From Oscillospiraceae bacterium (GTDB taxonomy: Bacteria > Bacillota > Clostridia > Oscillospirales > Acutalibacteraceae): a stretch of 40,528 nt of DNA. Below, one piece after another: positions 1-8,984 of this stretch (the stretch's first letter is position 1; each line of letters opens with the position of its first letter). A program made the translations under genes and the position numbers. The notes under the pieces are model-generated. The model was given only the letters and a program-made list of their open reading frames with translations. It was not told where the DNA came from and did no database searches. The stretch is from contig WRMQ01000013.1 in assembly GCA_009777055.1 (NCBI GenBank), forward strand, positions 1-40,528, in the 5' to 3' direction.

Positions 1-231
1 GGAAAAGGCGGCTGCGGTGGTGGGAAAGTCGGCTGCGGCGGGAAGGGGGGTCTTGGACGCTCGGAGCACTCGCAGCAGCAGCACGGGCAGCGGCAGCAGA
101 CCCTGCATCGAGGTTCACAGCGGCAGCTTCTATCCCTGGAGCCCCAGGAATCATTCCACCAGGAACCTCCGGTTGGTGTAAGCATGTTAACAGATTCCTT
201 TCGTTATATCTGTGATTGGGACAACCAATAA
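1..231 (+). CDS. C-terminal part of a Gly/Cys- then Gln-rich ORF truncated by the window edge
   Basis: Frame +1 is open from base 1 to TAA at 229-231: GKGGCGGGKVGCGGKGGLGRSEHSQQQHGQRQQTLHRGSQRQLLSLEPQESFHQEPPVGVSMLTDSFRYICDWDNQ*. No start visible, so coding status is uncertain. Confidence 0.3.
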   Translation, partial: GKGGCGGGKVGCGGKGGLGRSEHSQQQHGQRQQTLHRGSQRQLLSLEPQESFHQEPPVGVSMLTDSFRYICDWDNQ

Positions 232-421
232 TAACGTTTTGCTTTCGGGATATGCCGATGTTGTCCTGTTCCTATAGTATTCATGGAATGGGAGATGGTG
301 CGGAAAATTGATTTGCCGGCTGGCGCGGAGCAGTGTTTTATGTTACAATATGCCTGGGACAAAAAAATTGACGCAACAGTTTGCGCCTTTCGTGACTCTA
401 TATTGCCAAGGAGGTTGAATT

Positions 422-943
422 ATGGCGATCGACATAATGCATCTGACTGCGCGGGCGAGGGCGGGCGACGCCGACGCCTTTGGCAGGCTCTATGAAGAAC
501 ATGCCCGGGATATGTACCGCTATGCCCTGTATGCCCTGGGCTCAGAGGGCGCGGCGATGGACGCGGTGCAGGATGCCGCTTTGGCGGCGTTTCGCGGCAT
601 CGCTTCCCTGCGGGAGGCGGAGCTGTTCCGCCCATGGATTTTCCGGATTCTCGCCAACCGCTGCAAGCGCATGCTGCGGGGGAAGTATACGGCGCGCGTG
701 GAATCCCTGGAGGAGCAGTTCCGCGAAACCGCCGCCCTTGACTTGCCCCTGGGCCGCGCGCTGGAGCTGCGCCAGGCCATTGCCCGGCTGTCCGCGGCCG
801 AGCGGGAGATCGTGCTGCTCAGCGTGCTGGACGGTTACGACAGCAACGAAATCGGCCGGACGATGGGGATTCCCCCGGGCACGGTGCGCTCGAAGCTCTC
901 CCGCGCCCTGGCCAAACTGCGAAAGGAGATTTCGTTTTTATGA
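422..943 (+). CDS. RNA polymerase sigma factor, sigma-70 family (ECF-type)
   Basis: Region 2-like segment (DAFGRLYEEHARDMYRYALYALGSEGAAMDAVQDAALAAFRGIASLRE...FRPWIFRILANRCKRMLR) and region 4-like HTH (LSAAEREIVLLSVLDGYDSNEIGRTMGIPPGTVRSKLSRALAKLRKE). AGGAGG upstream. Confidence 0.92.
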   Translation: MAIDIMHLTARARAGDADAFGRLYEEHARDMYRYALYALGSEGAAMDAVQDAALAAFRGIASLREAELFRPWIFRILANRCKRMLRGKYTARVESLEEQFRETAALDLPLGRALELRQAIARLSAAEREIVLLSVLDGYDSNEIGRTMGIPPGTVRSKLSRALAKLRKEISFL

Positions 944-3063
944 AAATTTTGAACAAGAAAAGCTTTCATCAGAGAAAGCGCGATCCAAAAAGCGATGACC
1001 CCGGCAGGGAGCTGGCGTCCCTGCGGGAAACCCTGGCTCCCCTGGACGCCCGCTGCCCCATGCCCGGCGAGCTGCGGGCGGAGCATGTGCTGGCGCGCGC
1101 AAAAGCGCCGCGCGTAACTTCCCTGCGGCTGCCGCGCAGGGCCGCCGCCGCGCTGGCCGCCGTGGCGCTGCTGGTAACCACCGGCTTTGTCGCGGACAAA
1201 TACAGCCTCTTTACCAGGAACAATCTAAAAAGCCTGCCGGAGGCTTCCCCTGCCGCCGAAGGCCATTTTGAGCCCCTGAGCAGCTACTTTGAGCTGGAGC
1301 AGGCCTTTGTGCGGCTGCAAAAAAACCAGGAGCGGACGAGATTTTACGACGGCTTCAAGAGCGTGTTCGATGGCTCAATATTAGAGGATTGGAATTGGGA
1401 TGCGGAGGAAATGACAATGCCGGCGTCCGAGGCGCCCATGGAGAGCGGCAAGCGCTTCAATGCATCCGCCGCCGCGGGCTCGGATGAGCTGCGCGGCCAC
1501 GGCGAAACGAACACCCAGGTGCGGGGCGTGGACGAGGCCGACATCCTCAAGAACGACGGGAAGTATCTCTATTATATCAGCACCCTCAACGGCGAGCCCG
1601 GCAACGCGCCCCGCAGCGCGCTGCATATCCTCGAGGCCCTGCCCGCCGGAGAGATGAGGCTGCTTTCGAAAATCAGCATCCCCAACTACCGCTACGACAC
1701 GCAGCTGTATGTGCAGGGCGACCAGCTGGCCCTGGTTTACGCGGAATATCCCCCCGGCGGCGACCCCTGCGCCAGCGTGCAGGTGTATGATATCGCCAAC
1801 CGGGAAAAGCCGCTGCTGGCGCACAGCTTTTCCCAGAAGGGGAATCTCGTGAGCTCCCGCATGCAGAATGGACGGGTCTACCTGCTCTCCACCCAAGGGG
1901 CAAACCTGGATTTCCGGGTGCTCGACGGCGTGATTCCAGAGGACGAAATCCTGCCCAAGCTGTATGAAAACGGCGTGGAGGCCTGCCTGCCCGCTGATCG
2001 CATCGCCATCCTGCCCGAAAGCGACGAGCCCTCCTACCTGCTGCTCAGCAGCGTGGAGCTGCAGGGCGGGGCGAAGCGGCAGAGTGAATCCGTGGCCGTG
2101 CTGGGGGCGGGCAGCCAGGTTTACTGCAACACCGAGGCGCTCTATGTGGCCTGCGCGCAATATGCCGCGATAACGGGAGCCAGGGGCTTTTGGTCCGGCG
2201 CGGGAGAAAAAACCCTGATCTATCGTTTCGATCTGCTCTCCGACGGAAGGATCAAGCCGGGGCCGATGGGCGAGGTGAAGGGCACGCCGCTGAACCAGTT
2301 CTCCATGGATGAGTTTGAGGGCCACTTCCGCGTCGTCACCACGGCCCCCGACGAAAAAGACGGTACGGTGAATATCCTCACCATCCTGGACAAAAGCCTG
2401 AAAAAAGTGGGCGGCATCGAGGGCATCGCCCCTGGGGAGCGGGTGCAGTCCGCGCGGTTTCTGGGGGAAAAGGGCTATATCGTCACCTTCCGGCAGACGG
2501 ACCCCCTGTTTGTTATCGATCTGAGCAATCCCAGGGCCCCGAAGATCCTGGGTGAGCTGAAGCTTCCCGGTTTTTCGGCCTACCTGCACCCCTGGGACGC
2601 CGCGCATCTCGTGGGCGTGGGGCCCGACGGCGACGAGTGGGGCACCAACGGCGGCACGAAAATCTCGCTGTTCAACATCAGCGACCCCGCCAACCCCAAA
2701 GAGGTCGATCGCGTGATCATCCCGGACAGCGGCACGAATATCCAGCAGGATCATAAGGCCTTCGTTGTCTGCGCCGAAAAAAACACCTTCGGCCTGCCGG
2801 TGGATCACTACAATGAATACGGCGTCGCGAGCAGCTTCCACACCTTTAAAGTGGAGGGCGGCAAAATTTCAAAAGATCTTGCGCTGGAGGCCGCCGAGCC
2901 CGCGCTGAAGCGCCACGAGAGCGTATACGGCGGCTACGCCGAGCCCCGCCGCGTGACCCGCGCGACGTATATCGGCGAGACCTGGTACGTCTTTGGGGCG
3001 CAAAACAGCCTTGGGGCCTACGGCATGGCCGACGGCAGGGAGCTCGGAAGGCTTTCGTTTTAA
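940..3063 (+). CDS. Membrane-anchored beta-propeller domain protein (C-terminal beta-propeller family), possible anti-sigma/sensor partner of the upstream sigma factor
   Basis: 4-bp ATGA overlap with the sigma gene; about 70 aa charged N-terminus, one TM (AAAALAAVALLVTTGFVADKY), then HGETNTQVRGVDEADILKNDGKYLYYIS..., typical of the secreted beta-propeller family. Confidence 0.8.
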   Translation: MKILNKKSFHQRKRDPKSDDPGRELASLRETLAPLDARCPMPGELRAEHVLARAKAPRVTSLRLPRRAAAALAAVALLVTTGFVADKYSLFTRNNLKSLPEASPAAEGHFEPLSSYFELEQAFVRLQKNQERTRFYDGFKSVFDGSILEDWNWDAEEMTMPASEAPMESGKRFNASAAAGSDELRGHGETNTQVRGVDEADILKNDGKYLYYISTLNGEPGNAPRSALHILEALPAGEMRLLSKISIPNYRYDTQLYVQGDQLALVYAEYPPGGDPCASVQVYDIANREKPLLAHSFSQKGNLVSSRMQNGRVYLLSTQGANLDFRVLDGVIPEDEILPKLYENGVEACLPADRIAILPESDEPSYLLLSSVELQGGAKRQSESVAVLGAGSQVYCNTEALYVACAQYAAITGARGFWSGAGEKTLIYRFDLLSDGRIKPGPMGEVKGTPLNQFSMDEFEGHFRVVTTAPDEKDGTVNILTILDKSLKKVGGIEGIAPGERVQSARFLGEKGYIVTFRQTDPLFVIDLSNPRAPKILGELKLPGFSAYLHPWDAAHLVGVGPDGDEWGTNGGTKISLFNISDPANPKEVDRVIIPDSGTNIQQDHKAFVVCAEKNTFGLPVDHYNEYGVASSFHTFKVEGGKISKDLALEAAEPALKRHESVYGGYAEPRRVTRATYIGETWYVFGAQNSLGAYGMADGRELGRLSF

Positions 3064-3096
3064 GGCATAATTGGTGAATAAAAGCAAATTTCCCCC

Positions 3097-3125
3097 TTGA
3101 CTGTTGGCTGCTAAACAATTAAAAT
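3097..3125 (+). promoter_or_regulatory. Candidate sigma-A promoter for the M6 protease gene
   Basis: TTGACT (3097-3102), 17-nt spacer, TAAAAT (3120-3125). Confidence 0.5.
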
Positions 3126-3167
3126 ATAGGTAGGCAAAAGCGGCAAACGAAAGAGAGGGACTGCGCA

Positions 3168-6100
3168 ATGAAGAACGAGAGAACCGGAAAAAACGAGCGA
3201 ACCGGGCCGAATGAGCGGATCAGAAATTGGATAAAAAAAACGGGGACCCTGCTGGCGGTGTTGGCGGGTCTCCTTCTGTTGAGCCTGTTCGTCTCGGCGG
3301 GGCCCGCGCAAAGCACGCCCTTTGCGCACACGCAGCCCAACGGCGCCGCTTTTACGGCGGTCACGCGGGGCGATGAGTTTTTCAGCTACACCGAGGCGGA
3401 AGGCTATGTTCTGGCGCGGGGCGGCGACGGCTGGTGGTATTATACCAGGGAGCGCAGATTCAGCGCCGGCGGAGCATCCGCCGCGGAGCCCGTGCTCACC
3501 CGCAGGAGATATCTGGCGGACAAAGCGCCCCGGCGCGCTCTGCGGGCGGAGGCGCTCAGCGGCGATTACTGGTACCTCGCGAGGCAAAACCAGGCCGTGC
3601 CCGGCTTTGGCGCGCAGGCCGCCACGGACTACCACGGCGCGCAGCCGGCGCTGGTGGTGCTCGTGGACTTCAACAACGCGCAGATTCAGCACGAGGCGGC
3701 CTGGGCGCAGAAAATCTTTGGCTCAGGCAATCAATCCGTGCGGGATTACTACACCGACATGAGCGGCGGCATGATCGACATTGTCCCCGCGCAGGAAGCC
3801 TATGTGGGCGCGGGCGCGGCCAACGACGGCGTCGTGCGGGTGCAGCTCAACCGGAACCACGGCAACTGGGGGAACGCCGCCGACTACCAGGTGATCGCGG
3901 ACGCCCTCACGGCGGCCTCGGCGCACGTGGCGAATTTCGCCGTATACGACAAGAACGGGGACAACCGCATCACCTCGGACGAGCTGCACCTGATATTCAT
4001 CTTCGCGGGCTATGAAAGCTCCTCCGCCGGGGCGAGCTCCCCCAGCGTCTGGGCCCACCGCTCCAGCGGGGGGCTTTATAACAATGGAGTCACCATCAAC
4101 GGCAAGCGCTTTATGCACTACCTTCGCCTGGGCGAACTCCACGGCGGCGGCGCCAGCGCCTACATGGCCACCATCGGCGTGATCTGCCATGAGCTGGCGC
4201 ATGATTTCGACCTGCCGGATCTCTACGCGAGCGACTACAACATAGATCTGGCCGTGGGGCCCTGGAGCGTCATGTGCGACGGTGGCTGGGCAAGCGCCCA
4301 GGGGGACGCCTATGCCGGGCAAACGCCCACCGCCCTGGATGCCTGGTGCCTGGAGCAGCTGGGCGTGATCAGTCCCCAGGCGGTTTCGCCCGGCGGGAGC
4401 TACCTCGGCCCGGTAAAAAGCTTCACGAACGGCGGAAAGAACATCATCCGGGTGGATACGGCGGACCCCACCTATTATTACCTGATTGAGAACCGCAGCT
4501 TCGACGGCTGGGACGCGGGGCTGTATACTTTTCTGAATTGGAACAGCGGCTTTACAAACGATCTGGGCCAAACGCGCTGGCGCGTCAATTCCTGGGCCAG
4601 CGGCGGCGGCGTGGCGGTTTATCTCGTCGATACCCGCTATCGGGGCAACCTCAGCACGGCGGGCCCCGGCGTATCCGTAGTGGAATGGGACGAGACAAAA
4701 TACGGCTACTCCATGCTGCGCGAGGGCAACACGAAGCCGGAGAATATCAATTCCGGGGGCGGCTATTATTATTACGGCGCGAACACTCTGCTGGATTCCC
4801 TGTGGTACAGCTCCGGCGGGCGGACAACGCTGCTCAGCGCGGACACTGTGGACCTGCCCATGCGGCCAGGCGGCAGCCCCGCGTGGTTTGAGTTCGAGGT
4901 GTTTGACGCCCCGGCCCGCTCCATGGAAATTGAGGTTCGGCCCCCCGCCGGGTCCGCGGGCATTCTCAGCTATGACTATGAATTCAACGGCGGCACGGAA
5001 TCCGACGCGCCCGCGCCCGCGCCCGTCGCGGCGGGTACGGTGATTGATCTGTCGCCCTCTGTGCGCCCCACGGCCACAAAGCCGAACGGCTGGGTCTTTC
5101 TGGGCTGGAACACCGATCCCGACGCCAGCGCTGCCATCACCAGCTTCACCATGCCGGAAAACAGCAACGCCCGGCTCTACGCGATTTTCCGCAAAACCCT
5201 GAACGTCACGCTCGTCTATTATAATGGCCTCTCGAAGGTCACAAACACCAGCCAGATCGTGCATATTTATAACCGGGAGACGGGCACGACCTTTGGGCCG
5301 ATGTTCAGCGGCGTCTATTCCGGCTGGAGCGAGCTGGGCTGGGCGAATGTGCCGGGGCCGGACGCGCCCAACCTGGGCTATGGCTTTGGCATCCCCATCA
5401 GCGAAAGCTCCTTCACATTTTATCGCCTGTATGAGCGTACGCTCACCCTGCGCTTTGACGACAACGGCGCGGATGCCGCCATGCCGCCCGACCAGACGGG
5501 AGGGCAGCGCGTGAGCAGCTTCGCTGTTACGGATACGAAGAATCCCTCGTTTACGCTTCCGCCGCTGCCGGACGGCGCGCTTGGCTGGGCGCTGGGCAGC
5601 GCGGCGGGCGAGGTCTATCAGGCCGGCGAAACAGTTTCCATCAGCGAAAGCACGGCCATGTTCGCGCTCTGGCCACCGGCCCAGCAAAGCGCGGTCATCT
5701 TCGAAGTCCACCCGGACATCGTCGTGGACCACTACAACGATTACATCTACGGCTTCAAAGACAAGCTCAGGATTGAGGACATCATCGGCGAGGACGGGGC
5801 CACGGACGGAGCGTATTTACGCGTGGAGGGCAACGGCAGATTCGTGGCCGACAGCCCGGGAGAATACGTGGGCACCGGCTACGTGATCAACTTCGTGGAT
5901 TACGTCAACGATACGGTAACGCCTTATACGATGGTACTTTTTGGCGATTACAACGGCGACGGCGAGATCGACAGCAAGGATATTTCCGAATGCATGAACC
6001 TGCTCAACTCGCCGCCCCCAAGCCTGACGGATAAGGCTTTGGCGATGAGCTTTTCCACCACCAATCCCGACATCCTTCTGGCCGCGCCGACGATGGATAC

Positions 6101-6197
6101 CATCAACGCTATGCGGCGCTATATCAACGGCACCGATCCGATCTACTTCGGCGCCGTGGCCATAAATCGCTTTGAGGCCGTGAAGCAGGCGGGGTAA
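3168..6197 (+). CDS. Secreted M6-family metalloprotease domain protein with InlB-like repeat and C-terminal dockerin-like motif
   Basis: Signal/TM segment (TLLAVLAGLLLLSLFVSAGPAQS), zinc motif HELAHDFDLPDLYASDYN, M6-type GPWSVMCDGGW, InlB/Listeria-Bacteroides-like segment (YEFNGGT...GWVFLGWNTDPDASAAITSFTMPENSNARLYAIF), and LFGDYNGDGEIDSKDISECMNLL near the C-terminus. Confidence 0.88.
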   Translation: MKNERTGKNERTGPNERIRNWIKKTGTLLAVLAGLLLLSLFVSAGPAQSTPFAHTQPNGAAFTAVTRGDEFFSYTEAEGYVLARGGDGWWYYTRERRFSAGGASAAEPVLTRRRYLADKAPRRALRAEALSGDYWYLARQNQAVPGFGAQAATDYHGAQPALVVLVDFNNAQIQHEAAWAQKIFGSGNQSVRDYYTDMSGGMIDIVPAQEAYVGAGAANDGVVRVQLNRNHGNWGNAADYQVIADALTAASAHVANFAVYDKNGDNRITSDELHLIFIFAGYESSSAGASSPSVWAHRSSGGLYNNGVTINGKRFMHYLRLGELHGGGASAYMATIGVICHELAHDFDLPDLYASDYNIDLAVGPWSVMCDGGWASAQGDAYAGQTPTALDAWCLEQLGVISPQAVSPGGSYLGPVKSFTNGGKNIIRVDTADPTYYYLIENRSFDGWDAGLYTFLNWNSGFTNDLGQTRWRVNSWASGGGVAVYLVDTRYRGNLSTAGPGVSVVEWDETKYGYSMLREGNTKPENINSGGGYYYYGANTLLDSLWYSSGGRTTLLSADTVDLPMRPGGSPAWFEFEVFDAPARSMEIEVRPPAGSAGILSYDYEFNGGTESDAPAPAPVAAGTVIDLSPSVRPTATKPNGWVFLGWNTDPDASAAITSFTMPENSNARLYAIFRKTLNVTLVYYNGLSKVTNTSQIVHIYNRETGTTFGPMFSGVYSGWSELGWANVPGPDAPNLGYGFGIPISESSFTFYRLYERTLTLRFDDNGADAAMPPDQTGGQRVSSFAVTDTKNPSFTLPPLPDGALGWALGSAAGEVYQAGETVSISESTAMFALWPPAQQSAVIFEVHPDIVVDHYNDYIYGFKDKLRIEDIIGEDGATDGAYLRVEGNGRFVADSPGEYVGTGYVINFVDYVNDTVTPYTMVLFGDYNGDGEIDSKDISECMNLLNSPPPSLTDKALAMSFSTTNPDILLAAPTMDTINAMRRYINGTDPIYFGAVAINRFEAVKQAG

Positions 6198-6222
6198 GGG
6201 CTGAAGAGAAAACGAAATACCG

Positions 6223-6252
6223 AAGGGCCCCGGTTGAGAAATTGGGGCCCTT
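6223..6252. terminator. GC-rich hairpin downstream of the M6 protease gene
   Basis: AAGGGCCCC (6223-6231) pairs perfectly with GGGGCCCTT (6244-6252). The T-tract is weak, so it is only a candidate. Confidence 0.4.
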
Positions 6253-6287
6253 TGCTCTGGCTATGAGAATTCTGACGAGGTCAATGT

Positions 6288-7160
6288 ATGTACATTCACA
6301 CCCCCAAAGCTGTCCACAAAATCCTATCCCTGGCCGGTTTGGCGGCGCTTTTTCTGCTGCTGCTCCTTCCGCCGGGCTGGCTGTCGGCTCCCGTGAAGCG
6401 CGCGCTTTACAACGCCGCGGGCAGTACTGTTCCCATCAGGGATAACGGCGTTTCCGCAAGGCCTGTGGCCATCCATGAAGGAGACTATGTGCTGTTTGGG
6501 CACTATCGCGGAGAGCCGATTCTGTGGCAGGCCATCGCGGAGGAGGAGGGAGGACTCCTCCTGTTTTCGGATGCCGTGCTGTGCCTGAAGGCCTTCGCCG
6601 CGGCCGCGGAGCCTGTGAAGGCCTCCTCGGACTGGCGCACGAGCGCGCTGCGCCAATGGCTGAACTCCCCTCTGGCGCGGGTGCCCTGGACCGGAACGCC
6701 GCCCAGTGCCGCGTATGTATACGGCGGATACAACGGCTACGCGGAGGAGCCGGGCTTTCTGGCCGCCGAAAATTTTGAGGCCTGGGAAATCGAGCTCATG
6801 GAGCATCCGCCCGAGAAAAGCGGGAAGGACACCGTGTTTTTGCTGACCGGGAAGCAGCTGCGGCGGCTTTCGGCGGCACAGCGCAAAAAATCCCCGACCA
6901 GGGCGGCGCTGCGCCAGGACAACTCGCCCTACCTGTTTGTCCGGCCCCAGTGCTGGTATTGGACGGCGGATTCCATCGCGACCAACGGGCAAAGCGTCCG
7001 CTCCGTGACAACCCGGGGCAGCTTTTATCAGTCCCTGGCCTCGGACGGCCTCAACGGCGTATGTCCGGCGCTGTATCTCGCGGAGAAGACGGTCTGTTCC
7101 GCCGGCGGGGACGGCGGCAGGTCCGCGCCCTACCAAATTGTGAGGGGAGCCCGGCCATGA
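6288..7160 (+). CDS. DUF6273-like domain protein with N-terminal membrane/signal segment
   Basis: ORF with N-terminal hydrophobic stretch and DYVLFGHYRGEPILWQAI...DWRTSALRQWLNS...YWTADS..., resembling the DUF6273 pattern. Confidence 0.55.
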   Translation: MYIHTPKAVHKILSLAGLAALFLLLLLPPGWLSAPVKRALYNAAGSTVPIRDNGVSARPVAIHEGDYVLFGHYRGEPILWQAIAEEEGGLLLFSDAVLCLKAFAAAAEPVKASSDWRTSALRQWLNSPLARVPWTGTPPSAAYVYGGYNGYAEEPGFLAAENFEAWEIELMEHPPEKSGKDTVFLLTGKQLRRLSAAQRKKSPTRAALRQDNSPYLFVRPQCWYWTADSIATNGQSVRSVTTRGSFYQSLASDGLNGVCPALYLAEKTVCSAGGDGGRSAPYQIVRGARP

Positions 7161-8503
7161 AGCGGATCAAATCCCCCTGGCTGTCATTTTACGTGACCTG
7201 CCTGGGCATTTTTCTGTTTTATCTGTTTTGCGCGCGTCTGCTTATCAAGACGGACGACGGACATTTTCTTGGTATATTAAACAATCCGGGCTTTGGGCTC
7301 CTCCAATGGCTGAGCCAGCGGTATCACACAACCTCGGGCCGGACGATCAGCGAGGGGCTCATGATGACCTTTCTGCGCGCGCCCCTTTTTTTCTGGAAGG
7401 TCTGCACCGCCGCTTTGCTGTGCGCCGTCATTTGGATTTTTTGCCGGCTCTCCCTGGCCGTGCCGGGACCCATGGCGGCGAAGCACCGGATCTCCTTTGC
7501 CTGCGGCGCGAGCCTGTTGGTTCTTCCTACCTGCATGAGCGCGGGGGCGTATTGGTTCGCCGGCTCGTTCACCTATTTGTGGCCGATGGCGGCGCTGGCG
7601 CTTTGCGTCATGCCCTGCGCCTTTGAGCTTCTCGGCGTTCCCGGGAGGCCATGGCTGTACGCGCTCTCGCTTTTGGCGGCGCCCGTCGCCGCCTCTCAGG
7701 AGCAGTCCGCCGCCGCCGTAATCGCCATGCTCCTATGCATGCAGCTTTTGCTGCTTCAAAAGAAAAAATGGCGCGTCAGGGCGGCGCTGCCGCTGCTTCC
7801 CGCAGGGGTCTGCGCCTGGCTTTTGTTTTCCTCGCCCGGCGCGCAGCTGCGCAGCGCGGAGGAAGCCAAAAGCGGCTTTCCGGCCTTTCTGGAGATGTCC
7901 TTTCCCGAAAAGCTCCTGTGCGGCTTTTCGAATTATTTCGCCTACGCCTTTTTTCTGTCTGTTCCCGTGATGACAGTGTTTTTGCTGCTGCTTTACCATC
8001 ATCTGAAAAAGCACCGGAAAGCCGTTATCGCGCACGGAAGCTGTTGGATAGCTCTGTGCCTGGGAGGAAATCTGCTGACTCTGGCGCAAAAGCGCGGCAT
8101 CCCGGATCAGCTCTTCGAAACGCTGTTCCTGTCAGGGCAATGGGATCTGACGGCCGCCGCGCTGCTGGCCGTTTCGGCGCTGTTTTTTCTCTCCACCGTT
8201 TTTTTGCTGCTGCTGCTGGCGCGGGAGCGGCCTGAAATGGGGCTGGCCGCCGGGCTTTGCTTCGCGGCGGCGGTGGGCTGCGGCATCGCGCCGGGCTTTT
8301 CCGGCTCGGTATACGCCTCCGGGCAGCGGATATTTTTCTTCTCCGAGCTTTTCACGCTGCTGGCCGCGGCGCTGCTTTTCGGTGGCACGGAGGACAGCAG
8401 GCGAATACGGGCACTGCGCGTGTCCGTCACGGCCTTGATGGCCGCTTTCGCGGTGTTCCATGTGGCCGGAATCAAATTTCTGGAGATCCCGCCGATGGGA
8501 TGA
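7157..8503 (+). CDS. Polytopic membrane protein, possibly DUF6056 family
   Basis: The ORF track starts at 6950, but ATG at 7157 (MKRIKSPWLSFYVTCLGIFLFYLF) overlaps the preceding stop by 4 bp. Many hydrophobic helices. Confidence 0.6.
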   Translation: MKRIKSPWLSFYVTCLGIFLFYLFCARLLIKTDDGHFLGILNNPGFGLLQWLSQRYHTTSGRTISEGLMMTFLRAPLFFWKVCTAALLCAVIWIFCRLSLAVPGPMAAKHRISFACGASLLVLPTCMSAGAYWFAGSFTYLWPMAALALCVMPCAFELLGVPGRPWLYALSLLAAPVAASQEQSAAAVIAMLLCMQLLLLQKKKWRVRAALPLLPAGVCAWLLFSSPGAQLRSAEEAKSGFPAFLEMSFPEKLLCGFSNYFAYAFFLSVPVMTVFLLLLYHHLKKHRKAVIAHGSCWIALCLGGNLLTLAQKRGIPDQLFETLFLSGQWDLTAAALLAVSALFFLSTVFLLLLLARERPEMGLAAGLCFAAAVGCGIAPGFSGSVYASGQRIFFFSELFTLLAAALLFGGTEDSRRIRALRVSVTALMAAFAVFHVAGIKFLEIPPMG

Positions 8504-8529
8504 GACGCTTCGTTGATCTTAAAAACTGC

Positions 8530-8557
8530 TTGACTTTTTTCTATGTTGGAGTATAAT
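8530..8557 (+). promoter_or_regulatory. Candidate sigma-A promoter of the V-type ATPase operon
   Basis: TTGACT (8530-8535), 16-nt spacer, TATAAT (8552-8557), about 120 nt before the first ATPase gene. Confidence 0.65.
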
Positions 8558-8675
8558 TTGTATTGGGATTTTTTTAAATTTAATTTCATATTAATTTTAC
8601 TTAATGACTTGAAAATATGATTTGAATGTTTAAATGAATATATGATTTGAATGAATATATGAAAGGAAGAAAGCA

Positions 8676-8984
8676 ATGGCCGAACAGGCGCTCTCGAAAA
8701 TACAGGAGGCTGAATCGCAGGCGCAGGCCCTCATCCGGGATGCCCGGGAACAAGCGGCTGAGATCATTGGCCGCGCGGAGGAAGAGGCGGCCGGGGCTTT
8801 GGCGCTGCTGAGCGAAGCCTGCGGGCAGCAGGCGCTGGAAAACAAGCGTCTGGCGCAGGCGGATAACGAGGCGGCCAGCGCTGCTTTTGCGGAGGAAACG
8901 AAGCGGCAATGCGCCGCGCTGCGGGAAGAGCTGCTGCCGCGCAAGGCGCTGGCGGTGGCCGCGGTGGTGGAAGGAGTGGCCTGA
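8676..8984 (+). CDS. V-type ATP synthase subunit G/H-like peripheral stalk protein
   Basis: Short Ala/Glu/Gln-rich coiled-coil (KIQEAESQAQALIRDAREQAAEIIGRAEEEAAG) directly before subunit I. Confidence 0.75.
   Translation: MAEQALSKIQEAESQAQALIRDAREQAAEIIGRAEEEAAGALALLSEACGQQALENKRLAQADNEAASAAFAEETKRQCAALREELLPRKALAVAAVVEGVA

Noticed and set aside
3723-5732. 669-aa minus-strand ORF opposite the M6 protease gene
   Set aside because: Antisense shadow; the plus strand carries the zinc-binding motif and recognisable domains. The same applies to 1381-2841 opposite the beta-propeller gene.
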